Source of the DNA: Deltaproteobacteria bacterium
GTDB lineage: Bacteria > Desulfobacterota > DSM-4660 > Desulfatiglandales > HGW-15
DNA: 64,000 bases
Assembly (NCBI GenBank): GCA_016931115.1
Contig: JAFGFM010000010.1
Span: forward strand, 1 to 64,000
Direction of reading: 5' to 3'
Part shown: one piece after another, positions 1-8,591 of the stretch
Numbering within the stretch: position 1 is the stretch's first letter
Layout of the letters: every line of letters starts with the position of its first letter
Program-made: the position numbers and the translations under genes
The notes under the pieces: model-generated
What the model saw: the letters and a program-made list of their open reading frames with translations, nothing else
Told to the model about the DNA's origin: nothing
Databases searched by the model: none

Positions 1-1
1 C

Positions 2-1111
2 CAGGATGGCAGAATAAAGGTAAGATCCAGAAATATGTCTGTTGACCTCCGCGTCTCGACCCTGCCCACATATTATGGTGAAAAGGCGGTCATAAGGATA
101 TTGAACAAGGATGAAACATCCTTGAAAATCAAAGACCTTGGCTTTAATCCCAGGAGCTATACCACTATCAGGAATTTTATCAACCAGCCCCAGGGGATGA
201 TACTCATCACCGGGCCAACAGGAAGCGGTAAAACCTCTTCCCTGTATGCCTGCATGAGCGAGGTAATATCCGAGGAGATCAATATCATCACGGTCGAAGA
301 CCCTGTTGAGTTTGAACTTCAGGGTATAAACCAGGTGCAGATAAATGAGAAGGTAGGGCTGACATTCCCGAGTGTCCTGAGATCCATTTTAAGGCAGGAC
401 CCAAATGTAATCATGATCGGTGAAATAAGGGATAAGGAGACAGCAGAGATATCCCTTCAGTCGGCCCTTACAGGGCATCTGGTACTCTCCACACTCCATA
501 CGAATGATGCCCCTTCAGCGGTTACAAGGCTGGTTGATATAGGTATGCCACCCTATCTTATTACATCATCTATCCTTGGTGTTGTTGCCCAGCGGCTTGT
601 AAGAAAGATATGTCCCAACTGCAAGGAGGAATATATTCCTGAACAGGATATACTCTCCAGGGTAAGCCTGAACAGGGATAACCTGCCTTTCAAGTTCTAC
701 AGGGGGGCAGGTTGCAGCGCATGCGGCCAGGTCGGCTACAAGGGGAGGACCCTTATAGATGAAGTTATGGTAATGGGGCATAAAATAAGGGAGTTAATAC
801 ATGCATCTGCCTCTGTTGATATAATAAGGGAGGCAGCAATAGCCACCGGTATGACCACCCTGGGTGTAAGCGGCATGAAAAAGGTTGAGGCAGGCATAAC
901 CACCATTGACGAGGTGCTCAAGGCGGTTCAGCAGAAGGAAGAACTCACAACCATATGTCCATCATGCGGAAAGGGTGTAAGCCTTGATTTCAGGGACTGC
1001 CCCTTCTGTAAGCAGATACTTGTCCCCTCATGCGCTTCATGCGGAAGGATCTCACAGCCGGGATGGGTGGTTTGCCCCTATTGCAGGGCCGATCTGACTG
1101 CCGGTCAGTAG
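2..1111 (+). CDS. GspE/PilB-type secretion/pilus assembly ATPase, 5' partial
   Basis: Cytoplasmic hexameric ATPase that powers type II secretion or type IV pilus extension. The reading frame is open to the left edge, so the N-terminal part lies outside; the ATG at 35 is internal, because family sequence (GRIKVRSRN) precedes it. Walker A GPTGSGKT is at residues 60-67 counted from that ATG, followed by the Asp box, the VEDPVE stretch and Walker B MIGEIRD. A CPNC...CSAC zinc motif typical of GspE/PilB follows. The C-terminus then adds a further double zinc ribbon (four CxxC pairs, about residues 308-352) ending at TAG. That extension is not part of the core family. A prepilin gene 0.7 kb downstream suggests a pilus or pseudopilus role. 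The choice between GspE and PilB is not decidable here. Confidence 0.93.
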   Translation, partial: QDGRIKVRSRNMSVDLRVSTLPTYYGEKAVIRILNKDETSLKIKDLGFNPRSYTTIRNFINQPQGMILITGPTGSGKTSSLYACMSEVISEEINIITVEDPVEFELQGINQVQINEKVGLTFPSVLRSILRQDPNVIMIGEIRDKETAEISLQSALTGHLVLSTLHTNDAPSAVTRLVDIGMPPYLITSSILGVVAQRLVRKICPNCKEEYIPEQDILSRVSLNRDNLPFKFYRGAGCSACGQVGYKGRTLIDEVMVMGHKIRELIHASASVDIIREAAIATGMTTLGVSGMKKVEAGITTIDEVLKAVQQKEELTTICPSCGKGVSLDFRDCPFCKQILVPSCASCGRISQPGWVVCPYCRADLTAGQ

Positions 1112-1217
1112 AATAATGGCCTGATTTTTTTGATTAATTTTGTTTTATTTTCATTATTGACTATTCAGTGTATAAAATCTAAATTATATGAAATTTTCAT
1201 CATGAAAAGGCAAACAA

Positions 1218-1817
1218 ATGAAGTGCAAAAACCATCCAAATCGTAATGCTGACAAATTCTGTGCCAGTTGCAACATACCTATATGTGATGACTGCGCTGA
1301 AGAGGTGAAGCCTGGGCAGTATCTGTGCTTTAATTGTGCGATGCTCCAGACAGTATCTGGTGCGGGCGGTTCACTTGTGGAAAAAAAGAAAAAGGCGCTG
1401 GAAAAAGAGCATGAAAAAAAGAAAACAACCTGGGGGCCTTTTCAATATTTTGTACTCCTGTCCTGCATATTTATAAGCGTCATGTGGGTTGTGATACTCT
1501 TTGGCGGTGAAAAGGCGCCAGGGCAGAAGATGGATTACTCTAAAAAGGGAAGGGTATTGCTTTTCATGGTGGATAGTTCAATCAGGCGTTATTACCATTA
1601 TGAAAACAAAGAATACCCTGATGATTTATTTGTATTGGCCCCTAAATATCTTCGCATGGCAAAAGATGACCTGCACTATCTGAATGGGCTTATTTATAAA
1701 AAGGAGCCTGTTACAGGATACACCCTTTCTCTAGCTGAATCTGAGCCTGGAAATATGAATATAATTCTATCTCCTCAGGGTATTAAATATGGGGCAGAAA
1801 AGAGGGGGGTAGAATAA
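1218..1817 (+). CDS. B-box zinc-finger membrane protein with pilin-like C-terminus
   Basis: No assigned function. Residues 1-45 form a B-box-like zinc finger: CKNHP, CASC, CDDC and CFNC supply paired Cys/His ligands. A basic, Lys/Glu-rich stretch (about 55-70) leads into one transmembrane helix (about 76-96), so the zinc finger is probably cytoplasmic. The remaining 100 residues are probably periplasmic, with a YYHYENKEYPDDL segment resembling the C-terminal half of small pseudopilins. Its stop overlaps the ATG of the prepilin by one base (TAATG), so the two are almost certainly co-translated, and the ATPase lies upstream. A linker between cytoplasmic machinery and pilus subunit is possible but is inference. 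Confidence 0.75.
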   Translation: MKCKNHPNRNADKFCASCNIPICDDCAEEVKPGQYLCFNCAMLQTVSGAGGSLVEKKKKALEKEHEKKKTTWGPFQYFVLLSCIFISVMWVVILFGGEKAPGQKMDYSKKGRVLLFMVDSSIRRYYHYENKEYPDDLFVLAPKYLRMAKDDLHYLNGLIYKKEPVTGYTLSLAESEPGNMNIILSPQGIKYGAEKRGVE

Positions 1818-2269
1818 TGACCTTGAATAAAAAAGGTTTCACACTTGTAGAGATGATGGTTGTATTTGCAATCATAGGCATCCTGGCGGCAACCGCCATA
1901 CCTGCCTACAGTGTAATAAGGCAGAGGATATATGGCTCTGAGGCCAAGGTTATGCTCTATCAGATAATAAATGCCCAGATTGCATATTGTCTGGAAAATA
2001 ATAAATATTTTGGAGAAGTAGGGAAACCCCTTACTGTCTATCATGATGGACAGGATTCTAAAGACGCTCAGGAAGAGATTTATAAAAATTTGAATTTGGA
2101 AATCCCTATAGGGCATTTTGTTGATTACGATCTCCGTGTTGATGAAAAAGGTAATTTTATTCTGATAATTAATTCACATGGAGATGAAAATTTTTCTTTA
2201 TTCAACGGTGCATCCCAGATCACCGTTACACTGGATAAAAATGGAGTTGTAGATATACAATATCTGTAA
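1817..2269 (+). CDS. Type IV prepilin-like protein (N-methylation motif)
   Basis: Pilin or pseudopilin subunit. The start shows a short basic leader, then the prepilin peptidase site G-FTLVEMM with Glu at mature position +5 and a long hydrophobic helix (VVFAIIGILAATAIPAY). This is the hallmark of class III signal peptides cleaved by PilD. The rest (150 aa in total) is a globular head resembling major pilins or PulG-like pseudopilins in size; it contains one cysteine, so no disulfide loop. It overlaps the upstream B-box gene by one base and follows a GspE/PilB-type ATPase. No platform protein (PilC/GspF) or secretin lies within the window. Confidence 0.9.
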   Translation: MTLNKKGFTLVEMMVVFAIIGILAATAIPAYSVIRQRIYGSEAKVMLYQIINAQIAYCLENNKYFGEVGKPLTVYHDGQDSKDAQEEIYKNLNLEIPIGHFVDYDLRVDEKGNFILIINSHGDENFSLFNGASQITVTLDKNGVVDIQYL

Positions 2270-2342
2270 ATATTCAAATATGGGAATAAAATTAACTATA
2301 ATATCAAAATATTAAAGTAAAATTAGACTTAAGCTGACTTAT

Positions 2343-3854
2343 ATGAACCTTGAACCCCTCCTCAATAACCTGATTACAAGCGGTCTTCTCATCACTGATC
2401 CTGATATCCTTAAAAAACAAAAGGTCCTGAATATCTTTCAGGCAGCATTGATTATCATTGCCCCTTCGGCAGGTCTGTTTTTCAGGATATCAACAGGGGA
2501 TAGCCTCCTGTTTTATGCCTCGATTTTCACTGCTGCCCTTATGGCAGCGGGGATGATTCTCTTAAGAAAGAGTAGAAACCTTTTTATCTGCGGCAACTAT
2601 GCCATTTTTATTCTATGGGCATTTATATCCGTCATCTCCTGGAGGACAGGGGCCATTTCCATTGATGGCATAATAAATCCTTCATGGATATTGAATGCAG
2701 GGCTGATACTCCTGTCCATATTCCTCAATGGATACTTTTCAGGAACAGTATGGGCCGCCCTGATATTTGTCCAGACAGGTATAATTATTTTTCTTTTCCG
2801 CAGAGGATACCTTTTTACTAGTATTATTTCTCCTGACATGGCTCCAACCTATTTTATGGGGGTTTATCTGTTATGCCTTCTCTTCATCCTTCTTTTTGCA
2901 TTTTTGTTCGAGAAGGAAAAAAGTGATGCCATGATAAGAGAACAGGGTAAATCACAGACCATAAGGGAATCTAAAAGGTATATGGATGACATATTTGACA
3001 GGTACCCTCTACCGACCTTTGTACTGGATAAAAGGCACAGGGTTATACAGTGGAACAGGGCATGCAGTGAGATATCAGGCCTATCCAGTGAAGATGCCTT
3101 AGGCAAAAAGGTCTGGGAAGGCTTTCATATGAGCGGTCATGAGAGTAGTATGGCCGATATACTGCTTGAAGATATTGATTCTATATCAGGGCTCTTTAAG
3201 GAAGAGGTGGTATCATCTGACAAGGGATGGTTTGAAGTCAATACATTCCTGCCCGGGCTTCAAGGCGGGACAAGGACAATAATAACCGCGGCCCCGATTT
3301 ATGACGAGAATAACGATATAAGGGGTGCAATCCAGACCATACAGGAGATGAAACATATTCAGGTAGAGGGCGGTGTACAGGATTATCTTGATGAGGCATT
3401 CCCAAGGGCGGTCTTTAAGGCGGATATAAAAGGAAAGATTACCTTCTGGAACAGGGCCTGCACAGAGCTGTTTGGGTTTGATCAGGATGAAATGGCAGGA
3501 AAAAGCCCGCTGGATATTGTAGAGAAGAATTACCGGGCCTTATTTAAAAATGTATTTGTAAAGGTTTTTAAGGGTGAATCATTTCCTGATCAGGAATTGA
3601 GTTATGTATCAAAACAGGATAACCCTGTTTATGCTATCGTAAGAATATTCTCCTGCCATAACCCTGAAAAAGGGCAGATGGAATGTGTTTTTATCAACAC
3701 AGATATTACTGCTATAAAGCTAAAATTATTAAAGATGAAACAGCTTGTATCAGAGGGTAAAGAAAAATTTAGGGCACTTTCAGAAGAGCATGACCTTCTC
3801 AGGAAAAACATATCCAATTTTGTCCGGAAAAAAGATAACCCGAAAGCAGAATAG
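2343..3854 (+). CDS. Membrane sensor with two PAS domains and no output domain
   Basis: The N-terminal half (about residues 28-190) has six hydrophobic segments arranged as hairpins, resembling membrane-embedded sensory modules. Two PAS domains follow at about 215-330 (FVLDKRHRVIQWNRACSE) and 345-460 (DIKGKITFWNRACTELFG); each has the WNRAC signature and an SxxD-type linker. The protein ends in a short coiled coil at 503 aa with no histidine kinase, GGDEF, EAL or receiver domain, which is unusual for this architecture. It is transcribed after the prepilin gene with a 73-bp gap. A partner for signal output must be encoded elsewhere, if it exists. Ligand unknown. Confidence 0.8.
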   Translation: MNLEPLLNNLITSGLLITDPDILKKQKVLNIFQAALIIIAPSAGLFFRISTGDSLLFYASIFTAALMAAGMILLRKSRNLFICGNYAIFILWAFISVISWRTGAISIDGIINPSWILNAGLILLSIFLNGYFSGTVWAALIFVQTGIIIFLFRRGYLFTSIISPDMAPTYFMGVYLLCLLFILLFAFLFEKEKSDAMIREQGKSQTIRESKRYMDDIFDRYPLPTFVLDKRHRVIQWNRACSEISGLSSEDALGKKVWEGFHMSGHESSMADILLEDIDSISGLFKEEVVSSDKGWFEVNTFLPGLQGGTRTIITAAPIYDENNDIRGAIQTIQEMKHIQVEGGVQDYLDEAFPRAVFKADIKGKITFWNRACTELFGFDQDEMAGKSPLDIVEKNYRALFKNVFVKVFKGESFPDQELSYVSKQDNPVYAIVRIFSCHNPEKGQMECVFINTDITAIKLKLLKMKQLVSEGKEKFRALSEEHDLLRKNISNFVRKKDNPKAE

Positions 3855-3867
3855 ATTCATTTTTTAA

Positions 3868-4224
3868 CTACCAGAGCCAGTCGCCGTTTGAATCCCACCT
3901 GCTGTTGACATTCACACCGAGTTTGGAAAGCATGTGATGGAATAGAAAGCGCCTGTTTCCCCTGAAGTAACCGAGGTCTATATCATACTGGTGGGGTGCA
4001 TATCCTTCCTGAAGCGCCTCTGATAAAGACATGGTTTTTGGCGTCTTACCCATGAGGCATTTGTACCCTCCAAAGATTGAATGGTACAGTCTATCCTCTT
4101 CTGTCACGATTACAACTGTATTATCCGGAGGGCTCTCCTCTACTGTAATAAAAATACTCATAAAAAGCCCGATCATAACAAGGCTTAAAAATATAACCAC
4201 GGCTATTTTATGATATTTTTTCAT
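3868..4224 (-). CDS. Small single-pass membrane protein, unknown
   Basis: Unrecognised 118-aa protein. The N-terminus is basic (MKKYHK) and followed by one hydrophobic helix (about 7-28), so it is an inner-membrane or exported protein with a probable periplasmic C-terminal domain rich in aromatic residues, ending SNGDWLW. The ATG at 4224 is preferred over the GTG three bases upstream because a GGAG box (complement of 4233-4236) sits eight bases from it. It is convergent with the PAS sensor gene, with 13 bases between the two stops. No motif points to a function. Confidence 0.6.
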   Translation of the reverse strand: MKKYHKIAVVIFLSLVMIGLFMSIFITVEESPPDNTVVIVTEEDRLYHSIFGGYKCLMGKTPKTMSLSEALQEGYAPHQYDIDLGYFRGNRRFLFHHMLSKLGVNVNSRWDSNGDWLW

Positions 4225-4339
4225 CACCAGAGCTCCTTTACAGGGCCATTATACCGGATAATTTATATTGTTTAAGTGTATTACTATATCCACAACGATA
4301 AAGTCAATCGGCCTTTAGTTGTAATAACAGGAATCCGAG

Positions 4340-4762
4340 TTAATTTTCATCATTTTTTTTATCCGGTTCCGGGAATTTTATAAAAGGAACCCCCTCGTCC
4401 TCTAAAATTTTTTCCTCTTCCCTGGTAGCAGTGCCCCTTATATTTCGTGCCTCTGCTGCGCCATAATGTATTTTAAGTGCCTCTTTTGTGAACTGAGTAC
4501 CAGTGTCTTCAAATTCATTCTGGATATAGTTCACTACCTCCATTGCAAGTTTCTGATAATCAATGGGAAAACTTGGGTTTTTCTGACCGGATCTTGAAGA
4601 GGATTTCATTGCAACAGGGGAAAGTATCCTCTTAATCTTTGTATTTTCACATATGGGGCAGATGATCAGGTGCTCTGAGTCCTGCCTTCCATAGGATTCA
4701 AGATTATCAAACCACCCTTCAAAGGTATGTCCATTTGCGCACATGAGGTCAAATGCTATCAT
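4340..4762 (-). CDS. DUF1178 family protein
   Basis: A 140-aa protein starting MIAFDLMCANGHTFEGWF, the DUF1178 signature. A zinc-ribbon-like set of cysteines is visible: C9 and H12 in the first strand, then CPIC around residue 35, with a conserved KRILSPVA segment after it, as in FmdB-like ribbons. The C-terminal half is helical and contains the family's ARNIRGTATREEEKILEDEGVPFIKFPEP ending (written here as a description of residues about 105-135). The biochemical function of the family is unknown. It stands alone between a small membrane protein gene and a long intergenic region. Confidence 0.88.
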   Translation of the reverse strand: MIAFDLMCANGHTFEGWFDNLESYGRQDSEHLIICPICENTKIKRILSPVAMKSSSRSGQKNPSFPIDYQKLAMEVVNYIQNEFEDTGTQFTKEALKIHYGAAEARNIRGTATREEEKILEDEGVPFIKFPEPDKKNDEN

Positions 4763-5308
4763 ATTTTTATCCTGTTCTGTATATGCAAGGATCTTTTTAT
4801 ATTTACAGATTAACCTGTGTAATAAAATTAATCAATTATGTAAATACACTATCAGATTAGTTCATGATTTGTCCACAGGCTTGTGAAATTATTGAGGTAA
4901 AAAGGTGTTATGGTTAAATATACATCGCCGCAAATACGATAGAATATATTTATACCACGGAGTACACGGAGAGCACGGAGAAAAGTTTTTTATTATATTT
5001 CATTAAATAATTTTTGTTTTTCATAGCGCCCTTTGCGTCTTTGCGGTTCAATAGTAGCCTGTCACTTCAAACATACAAGTTCACGGCCGTCGTCCCCAAG
5101 GCTGTGCCTGGCCAGGGAGGTCACGGAGATTTTATTTAGTGTTCTTGTGGTTAAACATGAAGATGTATTTCATATGTCATCGAATTTATGTTATAAAAAG
5201 TTCTTAGCAAAAATTGAGCTTATCCATGCTGTTACGGATCCGGAATTATGGTTAGAAATGATTCCGGTTATTTTCTTATTAATAATAGATCAGCAAAGGG
5301 GCATAAAA
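4763..5308. other. Long intergenic region before rsmG, with repeat-like core
   Basis: About 550 bases without a convincing gene. The frame leading into rsmG is open from 5033, but its translation up to about residue 90 has no family similarity and its only RBS-like sequence lies at its 3' end. The left part is AT-rich; the middle holds the CACGGA repeat block described separately. Confidence 0.6.
4955..5049. repeat. CACGGA-type intergenic repeat element
   Basis: CACGGA occurs three times at 9-bp intervals (4956, 4965, 4974), followed after an AT-rich stretch by an element reading CCCTTTGCGTCTTTGCGGTT at 5029-5048. A further CACGGA lies at 5122. Sequence pairs of this kind are familiar as dispersed non-coding repeats in many environmental bacterial genomes. 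I see one copy in this window, so the repeat nature is from recognition, not from counting. Confidence 0.5.
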
Positions 5309-5977
5309 CTGGAGACCTTTTCTAAAGAAAAAGAGATAATTACAAAAAGATTAGCCGATTACGGGATAGAACTGACCTCTCATCAGGTTGATTTGCTGGG
5401 AATCTTTCTTGATACACTTATCGAGTGGAACAGGAAGATCAATCTTGTGGGAATCTCCGACAGGATGAGGATTATAGATGAACTGATACTGGATTCTCTT
5501 ATCCCTGTTCCGCATCTACCCAGTGAGGGTAACCTTGTAGATATTGGAAGCGGCGCAGGGTTCCCTGCCATAATAATCAAGATAGCAAGGCCTGAACTTA
5601 AAATCAGATTGATCGAGGCAAATGGTAAAAAGGTAAGCTTTTTAAGGTATATCATACATATGCTCAAGCTAAAGGATATAGAGCCAAATAACAAACGTAT
5701 TGAAAATATTTCAGATGAAATCAGGGAGTGGGGATGTGACATAGCCACATCAAGGGCCATGACAGGCTTGAGCGATGTTATCAGTCTATCCTGCCCTTTT
5801 TTGAAAAATGGGGGTTTTATTGTCGGTTTTCTAGGTAAAAACAGGGGACAAGAGCTTGCTAACGCCAGGGATTTATTAGAGCGATACAATCTTCAGATAT
5901 ATAAAACAGCTAACTACACCCTGCCGGGGAAGGATTCAGAGAGGACAATTGTAGTTTTACAAAAACAGGGGCGCTGA
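5309..5977 (+). CDS. rsmG: 16S rRNA (guanine-527-N7)-methyltransferase RsmG
   Basis: SAM-dependent methyltransferase that modifies G527 of 16S rRNA. Family hallmarks are present: an N-terminal helix ending EWNRKINLVG, the SAM-binding loop DIGSGAGFPAI, the acidic SVIEAN-like strand (RLIEANGKKVSFL), and the catalytic-domain segment ATSRAMTGL. The open frame runs back to 5033, but the family match begins near residue 93 of that frame. The CTG at 5309 gives 222 aa, the normal RsmG length, and has AAAGGGG at 5295-5301 in front; the ATG at 5258 has no ribosome site. The exact start is uncertain. In many genomes rsmG sits with mnmG and parAB; here it stands alone. Confidence 0.85.
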   Translation: METFSKEKEIITKRLADYGIELTSHQVDLLGIFLDTLIEWNRKINLVGISDRMRIIDELILDSLIPVPHLPSEGNLVDIGSGAGFPAIIIKIARPELKIRLIEANGKKVSFLRYIIHMLKLKDIEPNNKRIENISDEIREWGCDIATSRAMTGLSDVISLSCPFLKNGGFIVGFLGKNRGQELANARDLLERYNLQIYKTANYTLPGKDSERTIVVLQKQGR

Positions 5978-6225
5978 TAATCAGCGTGTATCCAAAAGCG
6001 ATACAGCCTTTTAAACATGCTACTACATGAGGCACAATTATTCTTTCTGAAGTCAGATGATTTTTACCTCTTCTATCATCACATATCTATTCCCCCGGGA
6101 ATTACAGCTTAAAACCTGGAACTTTACATATGATATCAATTATGTAATACCTTATGCAGACTTTAAATTTCTGAATTTTAATAATTTTTCATTCATTATT
6201 TCGTGTGGATAAGGAGAACGCACAT

Positions 6226-8574
6226 TTGCATAGATATATAAAAATCATAATCTGGGTCGTAGCTATCGGAGCGGTATTTGCATCGATAATCGGAGGATCG
6301 TTATGGTATTTCTGGTCAAGCAATCTGCCATATAGTGGAACCCTTGATGAGTATAATCCCCCTGTCATTACTGAGGTATACAGCGCCGAAGGGGAGGTGA
6401 TTGGCAGATTCTGGAAAGAAAAAAGGATAGTTCTCCCCCTTGAGGAGATGCCAAAAAATCTGATCAACGCCTTTGTGGCTGCTGAAGACGGCCAGTTTTT
6501 TAAACACAGTGGCATAGATATTACCGGTATTATAAGGTCAGTTATTAAAAATCAGCTTGCAGGTAGAAAAAAGCAGGGTGCAAGCACCATCACACAGCAG
6601 GTGGCAAGATTACTTCTGTTAAAGAGCCAGGAAAAGAAATACAAGAGAAAGGTGAGGGAGATAATCCTCTCATTTCAGATAGAAAAGAAATATACAAAAG
6701 AGAAAATACTTTTTCTGTACCTGAACGAGATATACCTCGGAAGCGGTGCATATGGTGTTGAATCTGCTGCAAGGACATATTTTAATAAAGGTGTGGCTGA
6801 ACTAAACCTTGCGGAATGCGCCATGCTTGGAGGGCTCTATCAGGCGCCTTCAAAATATTCCCCTATAAACAACTTTGACAAGGCCAAAGTCAGACAGAAA
6901 TATGCACTTAACAGGATGGTCGATGAGGGATTCATAACAGAGGCTGAGAGAAAGGATGCCCTTGAGACACCCATTATCATAAATGAGGAAAAGGAAAACA
7001 CCTTTGAGCGGAGTCCCTATTTTACGGAGCATGTACGAAGGTATCTTGAAAAGAGGTATGGAAGGGATCTTTTGTACAGTGGTGGACTTAAGGTTTATAC
7101 CACAGCAAGCCTTGATCTCCAGCAGAAGGCTGTAAAGGCCCTTGAAAAGGGGCTAAAGGAGCTGGATAAAAGGGAGGGGTACAGGGGGCCAATTGCCACT
7201 GTCACCCCTGATCAGTATGACGTGGTAAAAAAAGAGGCAGATGATATCTTCATGAAGAGCCCGCCCGCAGAAGGTATGACAGTAAAAGGGGTCGTTTCAT
7301 ATATCAATGACGAAACAGGCGAGGCTACTGTATTGGCTGGTAACCTAAAGTGTCTTCTTGCCTTTGAAGGCATGAAATGGGCAAAGGCCTATAAACCGGG
7401 TGGCGGTTATTCACCCCTGCCAAAAAAGATCAGTGATTCAATAAGTCAGGGTGATGTCATCCTGTGCCGACTTGAAAAACCTGGCCAGGCCCCATTTGAC
7501 TGGACGATCCTCCTAGATCAGGAGCCTGTGGTGCAGGGGGCGATTTATACCCTTGAAAATCAGACAGGCAGGGTCAGGGCGATGGTAGGGGGGTACAGTT
7601 TCAGTGAGAGCCAGTATGACAGGGCAAATCAGGCCAGACGACAGCCAGGGTCAGTGTTCAAATCCATTATATATGCGGCAGCACTTGATAATGGCATGAC
7701 CCCTGCCACTGTTATTATTGATACAGCATATGTATCAAGTCTTAATCCGGATGATGAGGTCTGGCGCCCTAAAAATTATAAAGAGGAATTCCTTGGCCCC
7801 ACCCTGTTCAGAAAGGGTCTTATACTTTCAAAGAATGTAATAACAATAAAGATATTGAGGCAGATTGGCATACAGACAGCCATTGATTATGCTCACAGGT
7901 TAGGTATTGAATCTGAACTGGGGTATGATCTCTCGTTAGCGCTCGGTACATCCGGTGTTACCCTTAATGAGATAACCCGTGCCTATTCTGTGTTTGCCAA
8001 TAACGGCATGCTTGTTAACCCTTACTACATCGAAAAGATAGAGGACAGGGAAGGGATAATTTTAGAAGAAAACAACCCGATAATGAGTCAGGCAATACCG
8101 GATGACATCGCCTATATGATGACAGACATATTAAGGGGTGTTGTCATGGAAGGGACAGGCAGGAGGGTAAGGGAACTTAATAGGCCAGCAGCAGGAAAGA
8201 CAGGCACCACCAATGACCTCAAAGATGCATGGTTTGTTGGCTATACCCCTGAACTGGTAACAGGTGTGTGGGTGGGTTATGATTCAAATATCTCTATGGG
8301 AAGGGAAGAGACTGGCTCAAGGGCTGCAAGCCCGATCTGGCTCTATTTTATGTCAGAGGCCTTAAAGGATAAGCCGGTGCAGGATTTTGTTGCGCCACAA
8401 AGTGTTGTATTTGCCAGAATAGACAGGGATACAGGGCTTCTCGCGAGCCCCTACTCAAAGGAGACTGTGTTTCAGAGCTTCAGGAAAGGGACAGAGCCTG
8501 CTGAGTATGCAACAAAACCAGAGGCCGCGAGGGCAGGGAACTTCTCAGAGTTTGATATGGATTTTTCCGATTAA
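6226..8574 (+). CDS. mrcA: Class A penicillin-binding protein 1A
   Basis: Bifunctional peptidoglycan synthase anchored in the inner membrane. One N-terminal transmembrane helix is followed by the GT51 glycosyltransferase domain with the catalytic EDGQFFKHSG motif and GASTITQQ. An OB-like insert follows, then the transpeptidase domain with SxxK (Ser476-Lys479 in PGSVFKS), SxN (SKN) and KTG (658-660). The frame opens at a GTG at 6205, but AAGGAG at 6211-6216 lies inside it and nine bases before TTG 6226, which makes 6226 the better start (782 aa). rhaB starts 17 bases after its stop, so read-through into the rhamnose genes is likely although the functions are unrelated. Confidence 0.95.
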   Translation: MHRYIKIIIWVVAIGAVFASIIGGSLWYFWSSNLPYSGTLDEYNPPVITEVYSAEGEVIGRFWKEKRIVLPLEEMPKNLINAFVAAEDGQFFKHSGIDITGIIRSVIKNQLAGRKKQGASTITQQVARLLLLKSQEKKYKRKVREIILSFQIEKKYTKEKILFLYLNEIYLGSGAYGVESAARTYFNKGVAELNLAECAMLGGLYQAPSKYSPINNFDKAKVRQKYALNRMVDEGFITEAERKDALETPIIINEEKENTFERSPYFTEHVRRYLEKRYGRDLLYSGGLKVYTTASLDLQQKAVKALEKGLKELDKREGYRGPIATVTPDQYDVVKKEADDIFMKSPPAEGMTVKGVVSYINDETGEATVLAGNLKCLLAFEGMKWAKAYKPGGGYSPLPKKISDSISQGDVILCRLEKPGQAPFDWTILLDQEPVVQGAIYTLENQTGRVRAMVGGYSFSESQYDRANQARRQPGSVFKSIIYAAALDNGMTPATVIIDTAYVSSLNPDDEVWRPKNYKEEFLGPTLFRKGLILSKNVITIKILRQIGIQTAIDYAHRLGIESELGYDLSLALGTSGVTLNEITRAYSVFANNGMLVNPYYIEKIEDREGIILEENNPIMSQAIPDDIAYMMTDILRGVVMEGTGRRVRELNRPAAGKTGTTNDLKDAWFVGYTPELVTGVWVGYDSNISMGREETGSRAASPIWLYFMSEALKDKPVQDFVAPQSVVFARIDRDTGLLASPYSKETVFQSFRKGTEPAEYATKPEAARAGNFSEFDMDFSD

Positions 8575-8591
8575 AAAGATGCGGGTGCCGG

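Noticed and set aside
5033-5308. N-terminal extension of RsmG
   Set aside because: It opens with TTG, its translation has no family similarity and overlaps the repeat-like region, and a proper ribosome site lies at its end.
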